Source of the DNA: Saccharopolyspora rectivirgula DSM 43747
GTDB lineage: Bacteria; Actinomycetota; Actinomycetes; Mycobacteriales; Pseudonocardiaceae
Length of the DNA stretch: 64,000 nucleotides
Assembly (NCBI RefSeq): GCF_000497205.1
Contig: NZ_AYJW01000009.1
Span: 20,314-84,313, forward strand
Direction of reading: 5' to 3'
Part shown: positions 36,388-45,900 of the stretch, piece after piece
Position numbering within the stretch: position 1 is the first letter of the stretch
How the letters are laid out: each line of letters begins with the position of its first letter
Program-made: the position numbers and the translations under genes
Notes under the pieces: generated by a model
The model's input: only the letters and a program-made list of their open reading frames with translations
What the model was told of the DNA's origin: nothing
Database searches by the model: none

Positions 36388-37806
36388 ATGGCGGCACCCG
36401 CTACCGGTCATGTCATCGCCGGGACCCTCGTCGAGGGCGAGGGCCGGCGGATCGACGTGCTCAACCCAGCGACGGAAGAGGTCATCGCCTCGGTTCCTGC
36501 GGGCACACCTGCCGATGTGGACGCAGCGGTGGCCGCCGCCCGATCCGCGTTCGAGCAGTGGGCCGCCACACCGCTGGAGCGGCGGATCGAGGTGGCCCGC
36601 AGGATCTCCGAGGGGATCGCCCAGCGCCGCGACGAGATCGCGGCAACGGTGACCGCTGAAATGGGGTCGCCGATCAAGTTCGCCACCCAGGTGCACGCCA
36701 GCGTCCCGGCCGCCACGTCAGCGGGGATCGTCGAGGTGCTCGAATCCGGTTTCCCCTGGAGCGAAGAGGTCGGCAACTCGCTCGTGGTGCGGGAACCGGT
36801 GGGGGTGGTGGCGGCCATCACGCCCTGGAACTACCCGCTGCACCAGGTGGTGGCCAAAGTGGTCCCCGCCCTGGCCGCGGGGTGCACCGTGGTGTTGAAG
36901 CCCAGCGAGATCGCCCCGCTCACCGCGCAGCTCTTCGCCAGCGTCCTCGCCGAGGCGGGCGTCCCGGACGGCGTGTTCAACCTCGTGCACGGCACCGGCC
37001 CGGAGGTCGGCGAGGCCCTGGCGGCGCACCCGGACGTGGACATGGTGTCGTTCACCGGCTCCACCCGCGCCGGCCGTCGCGTCTCGGAAGTGGCCTCGCA
37101 GACGATCAAACGCGTGGCGCTGGAGCTCGGCGGCAAGTCGGCGAACATCATCCTGGACGACGCCGACCTGGTGAAAGCGGTCAAGCTCGGGGTCGCCGGG
37201 TGCTTCTCCAACGGCGGCCAGAGCTGCAACGCGCTGAGCCGGATGCTGGTGCCCGAGTCCCACTACGAGCAGGCGCTGGAACTGGCCGCTGCGGCGGTGG
37301 CCAAGTACAACGTCGGGGACCCCACCGACGAGACCACCCGCATCGGCCCCATGGTGTCGGCCGCGCAGCGGGACCGCGTCGTCGGCTACATCCACAAGGG
37401 GATCGAGGAGGGCGCGAAGCTGGTCGTCGGTGGACCGGAGCGTCCTGAGGGGATCGAGCGCGGGTACTTCGTGCAGCCCACCTTGTTCGCCGACGTCGAA
37501 CCGGAGATGACGATCGCCCAGGAGGAGATCTTCGGGCCGGTCCTGTCGGTGCTGCCGTACTCCGACGAGGACGAGGCGGTGCGGATCGCCAACGCCACCA
37601 ACTACGGTTTGGCCGGCGCGGTCTTCGGTTCCGACGAGCGCGCGCTGGCGGTGGCCAAGCGGATGCGCACCGGGCAGGTGGACGTCAACGGCGGGCGGGT
37701 CAACCCGAAGGCGCCGTTCGGCGGCTACAAGCAGTCCGGCAACGGCCGCGAGTTCGGCCGGTACGGCCTCGAAGAATTCCTGGAGATCAAGTCGATCCAG
37801 CGCTGA
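36388..37806 (+). CDS. Aldehyde dehydrogenase family protein
   Basis: A 472-residue NAD(P)-dependent aldehyde dehydrogenase. It has the Rossmann segment [29 protein letters not shown], the general-base Glu in [12 protein letters not shown] (about residue 250), and the nucleophile Cys in [14 protein letters not shown] (about residue 284). The C-terminal [14 protein letters not shown] is intact. The substrate is not evident. ATG 36388 was chosen because GAGGAGG lies five bases upstream; the frame is open from 36355. It is the first gene of the segment that interrupts the Mycobacterium-like order. Confidence 0.93.
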   Translation: MAAPATGHVIAGTLVEGEGRRIDVLNPATEEVIASVPAGTPADVDAAVAAARSAFEQWAATPLERRIEVARRISEGIAQRRDEIAATVTAEMGSPIKFATQVHASVPAATSAGIVEVLESGFPWSEEVGNSLVVREPVGVVAAITPWNYPLHQVVAKVVPALAAGCTVVLKPSEIAPLTAQLFASVLAEAGVPDGVFNLVHGTGPEVGEALAAHPDVDMVSFTGSTRAGRRVSEVASQTIKRVALELGGKSANIILDDADLVKAVKLGVAGCFSNGGQSCNALSRMLVPESHYEQALELAAAAVAKYNVGDPTDETTRIGPMVSAAQRDRVVGYIHKGIEEGAKLVVGGPERPEGIERGYFVQPTLFADVEPEMTIAQEEIFGPVLSVLPYSDEDEAVRIANATNYGLAGAVFGSDERALAVAKRMRTGQVDVNGGRVNPKAPFGGYKQSGNGREFGRYGLEEFLEIKSIQR

Positions 37807-37871
37807 GCGAACAGATCGGGAGCGCGGAAGCCGTTCCGGTCGGTCCCCGCGTTCCCGACTACGATCTGCGC

Positions 37872-38525
37872 GTGCCCCGCGACCTGCACCCGTGGCCGAA
37901 GACGGAGACCGGAGCCGTCGCGATCCAGGAGCACCTGCGCTCGCTGGTCCGCGTCGAAGAACCGCCGCAGATCCGCACGGCGGCGGGCCTGGACGTGGCC
38001 TACCGCGACGGGGACGACCTCGTCGCGGTGGTGACCGTCCTGGACGTGACGACGCTGTCCGTCGTGGACAGTGCCGTGGTGCGCGGTGAGGCCGAGTTCC
38101 CCTACGTGCCGGGCTTGTTCGCGTTCCGCGAAGCGCCGCCGCTGTTGGACGCGCTGGATGAGCTGTCGGTGCGCCCCGACGTCCTGGTGTGCGACGGCCA
38201 GGGCCTGGCGCACCCGCGGCGCTTCGGTCTCGCTTGCCATCTGGGTGTGCTGACCGATCTGCCGAGCATCGGGGTGGGCAAGACCGCGATGGGCCGCTAC
38301 GAGCCACCCGGCGAGGAACGCGGCGACTGGTCACCGCTGCAGCTGGACGGCGAGGTCGTCGGGCGGGCGTTGAGAACGCAGCAGGGCGTGAAGCCGGTGT
38401 TCGTGTCGATCGGCCACCGCTTCACCCTCGACGCGGCCTGCGACCTGGTCCTCCGCCTGGCCCCGCGGTACCGCCTCCCGGAGACCACGCGGACCGCGGA
38501 CCACCTGGGGCGAATGCAGAGCTAG
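37872..38525 (+). CDS. nfi: Endonuclease V (deoxyinosine repair)
   Basis: A 217-residue RNase H-fold nuclease that cuts near deoxyinosine. Metal ligands are visible as Asp41 (AGLDVAY), Glu87 (FREAP) and Asp108 (VCDGQG). The Pro-Tyr wedge is PYVPGLFAFRE, and Lys137 lies in GVGKTAMGRY. The GTG start has a weak site 65 bases after the aldehyde dehydrogenase. It ends six bases before the convergent Imm49 gene, so it marks the edge of the toxin-immunity cassette. Confidence 0.92.
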   Translation: MPRDLHPWPKTETGAVAIQEHLRSLVRVEEPPQIRTAAGLDVAYRDGDDLVAVVTVLDVTTLSVVDSAVVRGEAEFPYVPGLFAFREAPPLLDALDELSVRPDVLVCDGQGLAHPRRFGLACHLGVLTDLPSIGVGKTAMGRYEPPGEERGDWSPLQLDGEVVGRALRTQQGVKPVFVSIGHRFTLDAACDLVLRLAPRYRLPETTRTADHLGRMQS

Positions 38526-38531
38526 GGCAGT

Positions 38532-39395
38532 TCAGGACTGTTGGAGGTCTTCTCGGGATTGTTGGACCCAGTAGTTGGTTACGAAGTTGCGGGGTAGGTA
38601 GTCGGATTCGACTTCGATGGGGATGCCTTGGTCGTGGGCGACGGCGGCCAGGGCGGTGGGCATGAGGGCGAAGAAGCCGCTCGGTAGGGAGATGCGTTCT
38701 TCGTTGGCGGTCCAGAAGCGGCGGTGCAGTTGGAGTGCTTCGTGCAGGTCTTCGTTGAAGGCTTGGGCGTTTCCTGCTGCGAGGTTGAACAGCAGTTTCA
38801 TCGATGGGTAGTACCGGTGCAGGGCGATTTCTCCCGGTAGTCCTGGGAGCTGTTCGGGGTCGGTGAGTTCGATGCTGCGGTTGATCTTCGGGTAGAGGTC
38901 GTCGTCTCCTGTGAAGAAGGCTTTCAGTGCGTCGACCCAGGCGAAGATGTAGTCGTCGAAGTTGCCTTGCAGCAGGTTCGTGGGGTATTCGCAGATGTCT
39001 GCGACGAGTCCTTGGGTGCGGCAGATGATGGCTGTGGCGAGTGCGTCCAGCCACATCGCGGGGGTGTGGCTGTGGGTGGGGCCGGTGGCGTCGAGGGTGA
39101 TGGGGGTGCGCAGCAGGTAGTCGAAGCGGTCTTGGGTGGTGGTGGCTGCTTTGAAGAATGCTGCGCCTGCGCGGGCTGAGATGAGCAGGCTTGAGTACGT
39201 GGGGACTTGCTCGGCTGTGGGGTCGATCAGCAGGTGCCACTGCGTGCGCTGGAGCGAGTACCGGGCGATCAGCTCGGTGATGGTGGTCGCCTGGTCAAGG
39301 GACTCGAAGAAGTCATTGATGCTCTCCGACAGTGCCGCGATGCGTTCCTCGATGTTCTGCGGTGTGTCGACGTGGCGTGGCACTGCTGTCGTCAT
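38532..39395 (-). CDS. Imm49-family immunity protein (copy 1)
   Basis: A 287-residue all-helical protein. Family hallmarks are the mid-protein NFDDYIFAWVDALKAFFTGDDD (about residues 149-170), AFNEDLHEALQLHRRFWTANEE (about 212-233) and the closing IPIEVESDYLPRNFV. Imm49 proteins neutralise nuclease or other toxins of polymorphic systems. It is the last gene of the minus-strand cassette and a clear paralog of 39988-40890. The DNA is less GC-rich at third positions than flanking housekeeping genes, suggesting transfer. Confidence 0.86.
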   Translation of the reverse strand: MTTAVPRHVDTPQNIEERIAALSESINDFFESLDQATTITELIARYSLQRTQWHLLIDPTAEQVPTYSSLLISARAGAAFFKAATTTQDRFDYLLRTPITLDATGPTHSHTPAMWLDALATAIICRTQGLVADICEYPTNLLQGNFDDYIFAWVDALKAFFTGDDDLYPKINRSIELTDPEQLPGLPGEIALHRYYPSMKLLFNLAAGNAQAFNEDLHEALQLHRRFWTANEERISLPSGFFALMPTALAAVAHDQGIPIEVESDYLPRNFVTNYWVQQSREDLQQS

Positions 39396-39643
39396 CGTGT
39401 CTGCACACCTCTTGCTTCGTCTTGTCCGAGAGGTCTCGGGTATTCGGTTGTAGCAGCAATCCGGTGTGTGGCGTGCTGCTGTTGTTCTTTTCCGCTTGCG
39501 CGCCTTGTGGAGCGGGAAATCCGTTGTTCAGGAATTCGCGGGTCGTGCGCGGCACCAGCCGGGATGTTCTCCGGAGTGCGCCGTCAGGCCTGACTTGCGC
39601 CACTGGGATCGCAGTTCCGGAGGAGTCTGCGCTGGGGAGGCGG

Positions 39644-40021
39644 TCAGCCCGCGTCTTCCCACAGCACGTTCCCGGCTGTGTCGAAGCCGCGGCGGTGGAG
39701 GACACGACCGCCGTCGCTGAACTCGATCTCGCGGACCAGGTTGCCGTCCGGGTTCCAGGTGCGCTGCACGCCGACGGGCACACCCCGCTGGAACTGGCCT
39801 TCCGAGCGGAGGCTGCCGTCGTTGTACCACTCCTTCTCCGGTCCGTCCGGCAAGCCGTTGACGTAGGTCGTCCGCGAGACGAGGGTGCCGTCGGGCAGCC
39901 GGTCCTCGGTCTCTCCCGTGAACGGCTTCTCCCGGTGCAGCACTGGCCCGTACGGCTCGCTGTCGAGGTCGTCCTCGTCGACCCGGATCACCCGCCATCC
40001 TTCACGAGCTTTTTCTTCCAT
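39644..40021 (-). CDS. YwqK/MORN-repeat type immunity (antitoxin) protein
   Basis: A 125-residue protein of successive beta-hairpin repeats in the MORN-variant pattern: DGTLVSRTTYVNGLPDGPEKEWYNDGSL, then GQFQRGVPVGVQRTWNPDGNL, then a third weaker copy ending in LWEDAG. Such proteins occur as immunity proteins in toxin loci. It overlaps the end of Imm49 copy 2 by 34 bases in another frame, so it is coupled. The 248 bases to Imm49 copy 1 hold no supported gene. Confidence 0.75.
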   Translation of the reverse strand: MEEKAREGWRVIRVDEDDLDSEPYGPVLHREKPFTGETEDRLPDGTLVSRTTYVNGLPDGPEKEWYNDGSLRSEGQFQRGVPVGVQRTWNPDGNLVREIEFSDGGRVLHRRGFDTAGNVLWEDAG

Positions 40022-40890
40022 CGTTGGGAACCAGAACGTGAACCCCTGATCCAGCTGCCGCGGATGAGGTGGTGGGGGAGGTAGTCGGATTCGACGTCGA
40101 TGGTGAGGTCCAGGTCGTGGGCGATGGTGACCATGGCCAGTGGTGCTGCAGCGATGTATCCGACGGGGTTCGTGCGGGCTTTCGAGTCGGCTGTCCAGAA
40201 GTCCCGGTGTGCTTCCAGGGTTTCGCGCAGCATCTCGTTGAACCCGGCTTCGTCATTGCTGACCAGTTGCAGGAACAGCAGCAGTTGTGGCCGCGCGATC
40301 TGGTTGAGCAGGTCGGGATGGGTCCGCGTTGTGTTTTCCGGGGCCAGCAGGCGAGTGGTTTCCTCGAGCAGGCGAGGAACGTTCTCGTGTTCTCCGCGGA
40401 AGTACGCCTGCAGGGCGGCTATCCATGTGTAGATGTAGTCGTCGAAGTTGTCTGATTCGGTGCGGAGCGTGGTCTCGTCGACGTTGCACAGTGCCCGGAT
40501 GCGGTCGTGGTCGCGACAGATCGTGGCGAACCAGAGAGCGGTCTGCCAACGAGCGGCATTGCTGTAGGTATTGACTCCCGTGGTGGGAATTGACACTCTC
40601 TGCTGATCGATCAAGCATTCGACCCGCTCGGTTTCCGCGGTGGCGGCAGCGAAGATCGCTGACGAGACCTGGGTGACGTGGGTGAAGGCGACCCACGTCT
40701 CCAGTTTGTCGGCCGGGGGATCGATGGCGCACTGGTTGCCAAGGTGCATGAGCGCGATGTTGAGCAGGGTCCTCAGCCACGAGGCGTCGTCTTCCACGTC
40801 GGGGAGGATGCTTTCGAAGCTTTCCGCGAGCCCGGACACTCTCTCCCTGGCGACTGCGGTGTCGATGGGGTGGCGCTCAACGACTGTCAT
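39988..40890 (-). CDS. Imm49-family immunity protein (copy 2)
   Basis: A 300-residue helical paralog of the gene at 38532-39395. It shares NFDDYIYTWIAALQAYFRGE, FNEMLRETLEAHRDFWTAD and the C-terminal DLTIDVESDYLPHHLIRGSW. The two are diverged rather than recent copies. GGAGAG lies seven bases before the ATG. Its start is three bases after the stop of a 49-residue frame and its end overlaps the MORN gene, so it sits in a tightly packed operon. Confidence 0.86.
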   Translation of the reverse strand: MTVVERHPIDTAVARERVSGLAESFESILPDVEDDASWLRTLLNIALMHLGNQCAIDPPADKLETWVAFTHVTQVSSAIFAAATAETERVECLIDQQRVSIPTTGVNTYSNAARWQTALWFATICRDHDRIRALCNVDETTLRTESDNFDDYIYTWIAALQAYFRGEHENVPRLLEETTRLLAPENTTRTHPDLLNQIARPQLLLFLQLVSNDEAGFNEMLRETLEAHRDFWTADSKARTNPVGYIAAAPLAMVTIAHDLDLTIDVESDYLPHHLIRGSWIRGSRSGSQRWKKKLVKDGG

Positions 40891-40893
40891 CGC

Positions 40894-41043
40894 TCATCTC
40901 TCCGTTAGGTCGACCAGTTCATTGCCGCGAAGAGCATGCCGGTGCCGTGTGCGGCTGCAGCGGGAGCGTTCTGGGCCCGTTGCCCACGTGGAACCTTTGA
41001 AGCTCTCAAGCGGGTCAGGGAACTCGATCGGGTAGTCGGCCAC
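40894..41043 (-). CDS. Possible small coupled ORF (49 residues)
   Basis: A GTG-started frame begins one base after the SUKH gene stop and ends three bases before Imm49 copy 2. It reads VADYPIEFPDPLESFKGSTW and then a basic, low-information tail. The exact fit between two genes suggests a real coupled gene or a decayed remnant of a larger immunity gene. No family is recognisable and there is no ribosome site. Confidence 0.33.
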   Translation of the reverse strand: MADYPIEFPDPLESFKGSTWATGPERSRCSRTRHRHALRGNELVDLTER

Positions 41044-41044
41044 G

Positions 41045-41671
41045 TCAGGGGGTGAGGTTGATCTCGGTGCCGGGTGTGAGGTCGTGGAGCTGGACTGCGA
41101 TGGGTCCGCGGATGCGCATGGCTTCGACCGCGTCCTTGGCCTCGAGGTTGTCGAGGCTGACTTCACCTCCGAGCTCGAAGGACTTCAGCGGGATGAGCCG
41201 CTCGTTGGGGTCCAGCGCTTCGTTCCGGTCCTGCCAAACTTTGGCGAGGGTGGCTGTCGCGTTGATGTTCGGCCTGCTCAGCAGCCAGGCTGCCCAGTCT
41301 TCGAGTGAGTTGCTGATCGGGTAGCTGCGCGCGTTCTCGGGATCGAAGCGGACGATCTCGGAACCGTTCTTGATCGCGAACTGCATGCCGAGGATGTCCT
41401 GGCCGAAGCAGAAGAAGTCATCGGCCAATCCTTCGAACGCGTCCTTCCACGCCTCTCCGGAGTTCCAGTAGGACAGTTCCGGGCCGACGCCTTCGCCACC
41501 GGAGTGGAAGACCTGGAGGCCGGCGTTGAAGGCGAAGAATCCGTTCATCTCGGACAACAGCTCGGCCAACTCCACGGGCGGCCCGTGCTCGCTGCTGAAG
41601 TCAACGGACGCTCTTGGGCCGAGCGGACCACGCGCTCTGTCCAGCAGTTCACGAGTCTTCGTGCCGAGCAT
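41045..41671 (-). CDS. SMI1/KNR4 (SUKH) superfamily immunity-type protein
   Basis: A 208-residue protein. It has the SUKH-like pattern: LAELLSEMNGFFAFNAGLQVFHSGGEG, LSYWNSGEAWKDAF, DDFFCFGQDILGMQFAI, RFDPENARSYPISNSLEDWAAWLL. SUKH proteins are immunity proteins to diverse nuclease toxins. ATG 41671 was chosen because GAAAGG lies five bases upstream; the frame is open to 41710. The 265 bases between this start and the next gene upstream hold no supported gene. Confidence 0.82.
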   Translation of the reverse strand: MLGTKTRELLDRARGPLGPRASVDFSSEHGPPVELAELLSEMNGFFAFNAGLQVFHSGGEGVGPELSYWNSGEAWKDAFEGLADDFFCFGQDILGMQFAIKNGSEIVRFDPENARSYPISNSLEDWAAWLLSRPNINATATLAKVWQDRNEALDPNERLIPLKSFELGGEVSLDNLEAKDAVEAMRIRGPIAVQLHDLTPGTEINLTP

Positions 41672-41936
41672 GTGGCCTTTCAATGCCGAGTGTTGTTCTG
41701 CGCAGCACAAGGGTAGCCACCCTGGCCGCCGGCTATTGCGGGTTTGCGCGAATCGCCGTCGGGATTCAGCGGGCAGCAGACATCCCGCGCTGGATCGAGG
41801 GCGAAAGCTGCCGCAGAACGCTGAAGAGAAGCTTCAGCTAAACATCGGTGGCCTTCTTCTCGAACCCAACCTCGCGTTCGTGATCAGCATCAGAGACGTT
41901 CTGCAAGGATGGTCGCTTGTAGGGATTCGAAGACTC

Positions 41937-42368
41937 TCAGGACCCCGCGAGGCGTTGGCGGAACCACTCGGGTGTCCGTTCGTCGCTGCGCGGGAACAGT
42001 TCCTGCTCCTTCGCGAAGCTCTCAGCGTCCGCAGTCCATCGTGGCTCGTTGTCCCAGTTGTAGAAGACCTCGTAGGTGCCGGGCTGGCGCATCCTGAAGA
42101 ACGAGGAGAACCAGGTCCCGTGCCCCTCGCGGTACATGCCGACCCGAAGTCGCCAGAAGATCTTGTCCACTTCCGCAGGCGGCTCCCAGCTGATCGGCTG
42201 GCCATTCGAATCCTTCACGCCAACACGGATTTCGACGTGGCGACCGATGCACTTGTACTCGAGTACGATGAGCTCCCAGTTGCCCGGTGCGGATGCGAGC
42301 AGCACAGAGGCCAGCTCGTCCAGCAGCTCTTTCTGTCCTTCCGGCCCTAGTCCACCGGGGTGCGTCAT
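41937..42368 (-). CDS. YezG-like (DUF600) immunity protein, distal copy
   Basis: A 143-residue protein with the YezG pattern: an N-terminal helix (ELLDELASVLLA), a beta sheet with WELIVLEYKCIGRHVEIRVGV, then GTWFSSFFRMRQPGTYEVFYNWDNEPRW and a terminal helix ending in PEWFRQRL. YezG proteins block the nuclease tips of LXG/WXG toxins (YeeF-YezG of Bacillus). It is a diverged paralog of the neighbouring gene, sharing the GTWFS turn and FPR...PxW ending. Confidence 0.78.
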   Translation of the reverse strand: MTHPGGLGPEGQKELLDELASVLLASAPGNWELIVLEYKCIGRHVEIRVGVKDSNGQPISWEPPAEVDKIFWRLRVGMYREGHGTWFSSFFRMRQPGTYEVFYNWDNEPRWTADAESFAKEQELFPRSDERTPEWFRQRLAGS

Positions 42369-42434
42369 CAGTGTTGCTCCTGGGTCGCTCGGTGTGTCGA
42401 CGAAGCGCAGTCTATGCGTGCTGCGCTGCCGGGT

Positions 42435-42914
42435 TCAACGTGCCTCAGTCTCGTCGGAGGCCTGGTAGTTCTGTTCGAAAGCAGCAGCCTCCTCCAACCG
42501 TTCGGCCAACCAACCTGGAATGTGGTCGGCTTCGCGCGGGAAAGCTTCTTGGTCCAGCGCGAACACCGTGGGTGCGACCGGCGGTGACCACTTCGGGTCT
42601 TCTGTGAAGTTGAACCGGAAGTCGGTGTTGCTGCCGCGCCGCAGCGTGATCTGCACGGAGAACCAGGTTCCGACACCGGGTTCGTACATGGCCGCGCGGA
42701 GTTGCCGAAGGAGGGCCGAGACCTCTCGAGGTGGTGAGAGCAAAAGCTGTTCACCGGTCGTGGTGGATCCGCTGAGCGACAGCTGGCAGATCGTGCTGCT
42801 GCCGCGAAAGGTCAGCTGGAGCTCCGCCCATTCCGGCGGTAGCTTCGCGACGAGCGCGTCGGCCACTGCCTTCTTGAGGTCTTCGATCTCCTGAGCTCGG
42901 TGGTCCTCTGTCAT
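42435..42914 (-). CDS. YezG-like (DUF600) immunity protein, toxin-coupled copy
   Basis: A 159-residue YezG-like protein. Its ATG at 42914-42912 overlaps the toxin stop TGA at 42913-42911 (ATGA), so it is translated by re-initiation straight after the toxin, the strongest sign that it is the cognate antidote. Motifs: LPPEWAELQLTFRGSS, EPGVGTWFSVQITLRRGSNTDF, FNFTEDPKWSPP and a closing IPGWLAERLEEAAAF. It likely binds the GGH nuclease tip. The partner specificity is inference. Confidence 0.84.
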   Translation of the reverse strand: MTEDHRAQEIEDLKKAVADALVAKLPPEWAELQLTFRGSSTICQLSLSGSTTTGEQLLLSPPREVSALLRQLRAAMYEPGVGTWFSVQITLRRGSNTDFRFNFTEDPKWSPPVAPTVFALDQEAFPREADHIPGWLAERLEEAAAFEQNYQASDETEAR

Positions 42915-45900
42915 TTCTTGTAGCTCTTCCACTCGCCGTAGTTGAAGTCAGGTCGATTGGGGAACCAGGCCTCCACGACCTTAGAGACGCCGTCCTTTGT
43001 CTCAATCCAACGGTAGAGCACTTCGGTGGGTATGCCGTCACGGTCGCGTTCAGCGACCACTTCGACTCGGTCAACGCTGCAGCCTGGAGTCTTGGCGTGT
43101 TCTGCCAGGTACCGCTCGAGGGAGCGCCAAGAAGCCTCAACAGTCATGCCTTCTCTGTTGTGGCCGCTGTTGGAGGCAGCCATCTGCGGGAACATGTTGA
43201 TGTACTCGCCAGGGCCACCCATTTCATGAGCAGCCATGTGCCCGCCAGCCCAGTGTCGATTGGGGTAGACCTCGCGCCCCTCGTCGGCCGCTTTGGTCTG
43301 CGAGCTCGGGTCGCGGTAATACCGGTCGCTCGGTAGAGCGTTCGGGCTGCCCTTGAAGTGAGGGCTCCCCGACATTCGCTCTGTCTGGCCGTGCTCGTTC
43401 GTGTTGAAGGTCCAGTTGTCGTCGACTCGGTACTGCGCGTTAGGAGCGGGCTCCTGAAGTTCGATGTTCGGTCGGACGTATCCCGGGGCCGTGGTGTCGA
43501 CTTCGGCCCACTTCAGTTTCCCGCTCTCATCGGTGAAGAAACTGCCGCGCCCTTCGATGTCGTAGCGAGTGTTGGGTTGGAGCAACCCAGCATTCGACAA
43601 CGAGCTCAGCGACGTCTTGGAGTCAAGCGCAGTGAACGGCTCGGGGTTCGATGGGTCAGGGATCTTGATAGGGCTCTTGCCCTCCTCATGCCCCTCCGGG
43701 CGTTCGAATGTTGCATCATCGGGGCGAGTCCAATCGGTGACTGGGTCCGGGAACGCTTGATGACGGTTGCCAGCGGTACTCCCGTAGACATCCGGATCCG
43801 GAAAATCGTCGTCCGGAAAATCTTCCTTATGGACGATGATCTCCACTACACGCCGCTCGGGTGGGGCATCGAAGGGTTCTCCCCGCATTTCAACGTCGTC
43901 CGGCCGTTCGCCGGGGTCTTCGCCGTGGCGGGACGGGTGGAAGCCGTCGTCGCTGGCCGGCGATTTGGTGCCGTTGGGGTGGTGGGTGTCCCAGCCACCG
44001 TCCGGCGGCCAGCCGGGCTTGCCGTCCGGACCTTGGCTGCTGGAGAACACCCGGCCGTTGCCGTCGGTCCAGGCCAAGCCCCGCGGCGCGGTCACCGGCA
44101 CGTCGAGCTTGCGGGCCAGATCGGCCGCGAAGTCCCCGGAGTTGCAGCTGATCAACCGGATCGGCTTGCCGTCGCACTCCGGCAGTCGGCGCAGCACGTC
44201 GGCGAACTCGTCCGGGCTGTACGAGCGGCCGCCCAGCTCGATCCGCCCGTCCGGCCGCATGTGCGCGTCAACCGTGAAGTGCTTGCCGTCATCGGGTACC
44301 CGCCGCGCCAAGTCCTGCAGGTTCGGATCGGTGTGCCCGGAAGCCCCGGCGTCCGTGCGGTTGTTCCGCAAGTGGTCGACCGCGTGGTCGATCTTCTGCT
44401 CGTACTCCGGGGTGCCCGGGCGCGGCTGGTCGGCGTCCGCATCGTGGGGACGGCCGTCGCCCTTCGGCTTGTCCGGCGCATCCGCATCCCGCGGCGCGTC
44501 GCCCTTGGCGGAGTCCCGCGGGGCGTCCGCCTTGGGATCCGTTCCACTGCGCTGGTCCGGTGCCTTCTGGTCCGCCGCGTCCGGTCGCCGACCCGGCCCG
44601 GCGTCCCGCGGCTCCGGTCCGGGGCGCTGCCCGGAGGCCGGCTTGTCCCCGGAAGCCCCCGGCCGGGCAGCGTCCGGTCGGGTCGACCCCGGCGCTGGGG
44701 CGTCGCCTCGAGAAGCCGGTGGCTGCTGCCCCGGCATCCCGGGGTCTCGAGAGTCCGGCCCACCGGGCTGCCGCTGCGGAGGCACCGTCGGGGCGTTCGT
44801 GCCCGCATCGGGACGCGCCCCAGGCGTGGTCGGGCTGTGCGGCTGGGACGCGCTCTGCGGCCCGGTGCTCGAACTGCGCTGCGGCGAAGCGTCCGGCCGA
44901 GACCCGTGCGGCCGCTCCGGGGTGTGCGGTCGATTGGCATCCAGGTGGGAACCGCGCGGTCGTTCCGGCGCGTCCGGCCGGGACCCCTGCGGCCGTTCGG
45001 GGCTGTGCGGCCGGCTGGCGTCCGGTTGAGACCCGTGCGGTCGCTCCGGGGCGTGCGGCCGGTTGGCGTCCGGCTGGGAACCGCGCGGTCGTTCCGGGCT
45101 CTGCGGACGACCGGCTTCCGGTCGAGAACCTTGCGGTCGTTCCGGAGCGTTCGGACGGCTGGTGTCCGGTCGAGAACCTTGCGGCCGCTCCGGACTGTGC
45201 GGTCGGCCGGTGTCCGGCCGGGAACCATCCGCCTCTCGCGGTCGCGGAACCTCCGGGGTGGACGACGGGCGCCCGGCAGCTCCCGGGCTGCCCGGCGTGC
45301 CGGTCCAGCCACCGCCCGCCCCCGGGCGGTTGGGAGCGCCACCACCCGGCGTCGGCCCGCCCGCACTGGTCGGGGTGGCGGTTGGAGAGGCCATCGGCGT
45401 GGCGGTGCCCGCCGGCTGGTCGGCGCGCGGCGCGCTCGGCGTGGGCGTTTGCGGCGCCTGCGGTGCTTCCGGTGCCTGCGGGGGCTGGGCTGCGGAAGAC
45501 GACGTGGTCGCCGGGTCAGACGTCTCCACCCGGCTCGGCCCCGCACCAGCGGAAGGACCGCCTCCGGAGCTCGGCGCACTCGCCGAGGACGGGCCACCAC
45601 CCGAGGGTGAACCGGTGTCCGGGGAAGCGCTGCTCTGCTGACCGGTCGGCGGCGGGCTGGACAAATCCCCCGACATCGTGGTCGTGCGCCCGCCGGAAGG
45701 AGAGGAACCTGCTTCCGAGCTGGCCGGCGCCCTGCTCGAAGGGCTGGAGTCGCTCGAGTGCCCGCCCGAGGAACTGGAACTCGTGTCCACGTGGGACGAG
45801 GGCCGGCTCGAGGTTCCCGGGCCGCCGGAGCTGCTCGTCGGCTCACCGGACGGCGAGTCCGGCCTGCTCGACGGACCGGAATCCGAGGGCGGCCGTCCCG

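Noticed and set aside
44884..45222. Possible CRISPR array in the repeat region
   Set aside because: The 48-base units are contiguous, diverged and keep the toxin reading frame with no unique spacers, so they are coding tandem repeats.
43358..45610. A 750-codon plus-strand open frame opposite the toxin
   Set aside because: It mirrors the Pro/Arg-rich linker, shows Arg/Gly/Val shadow composition, and lacks any start context or family resemblance.
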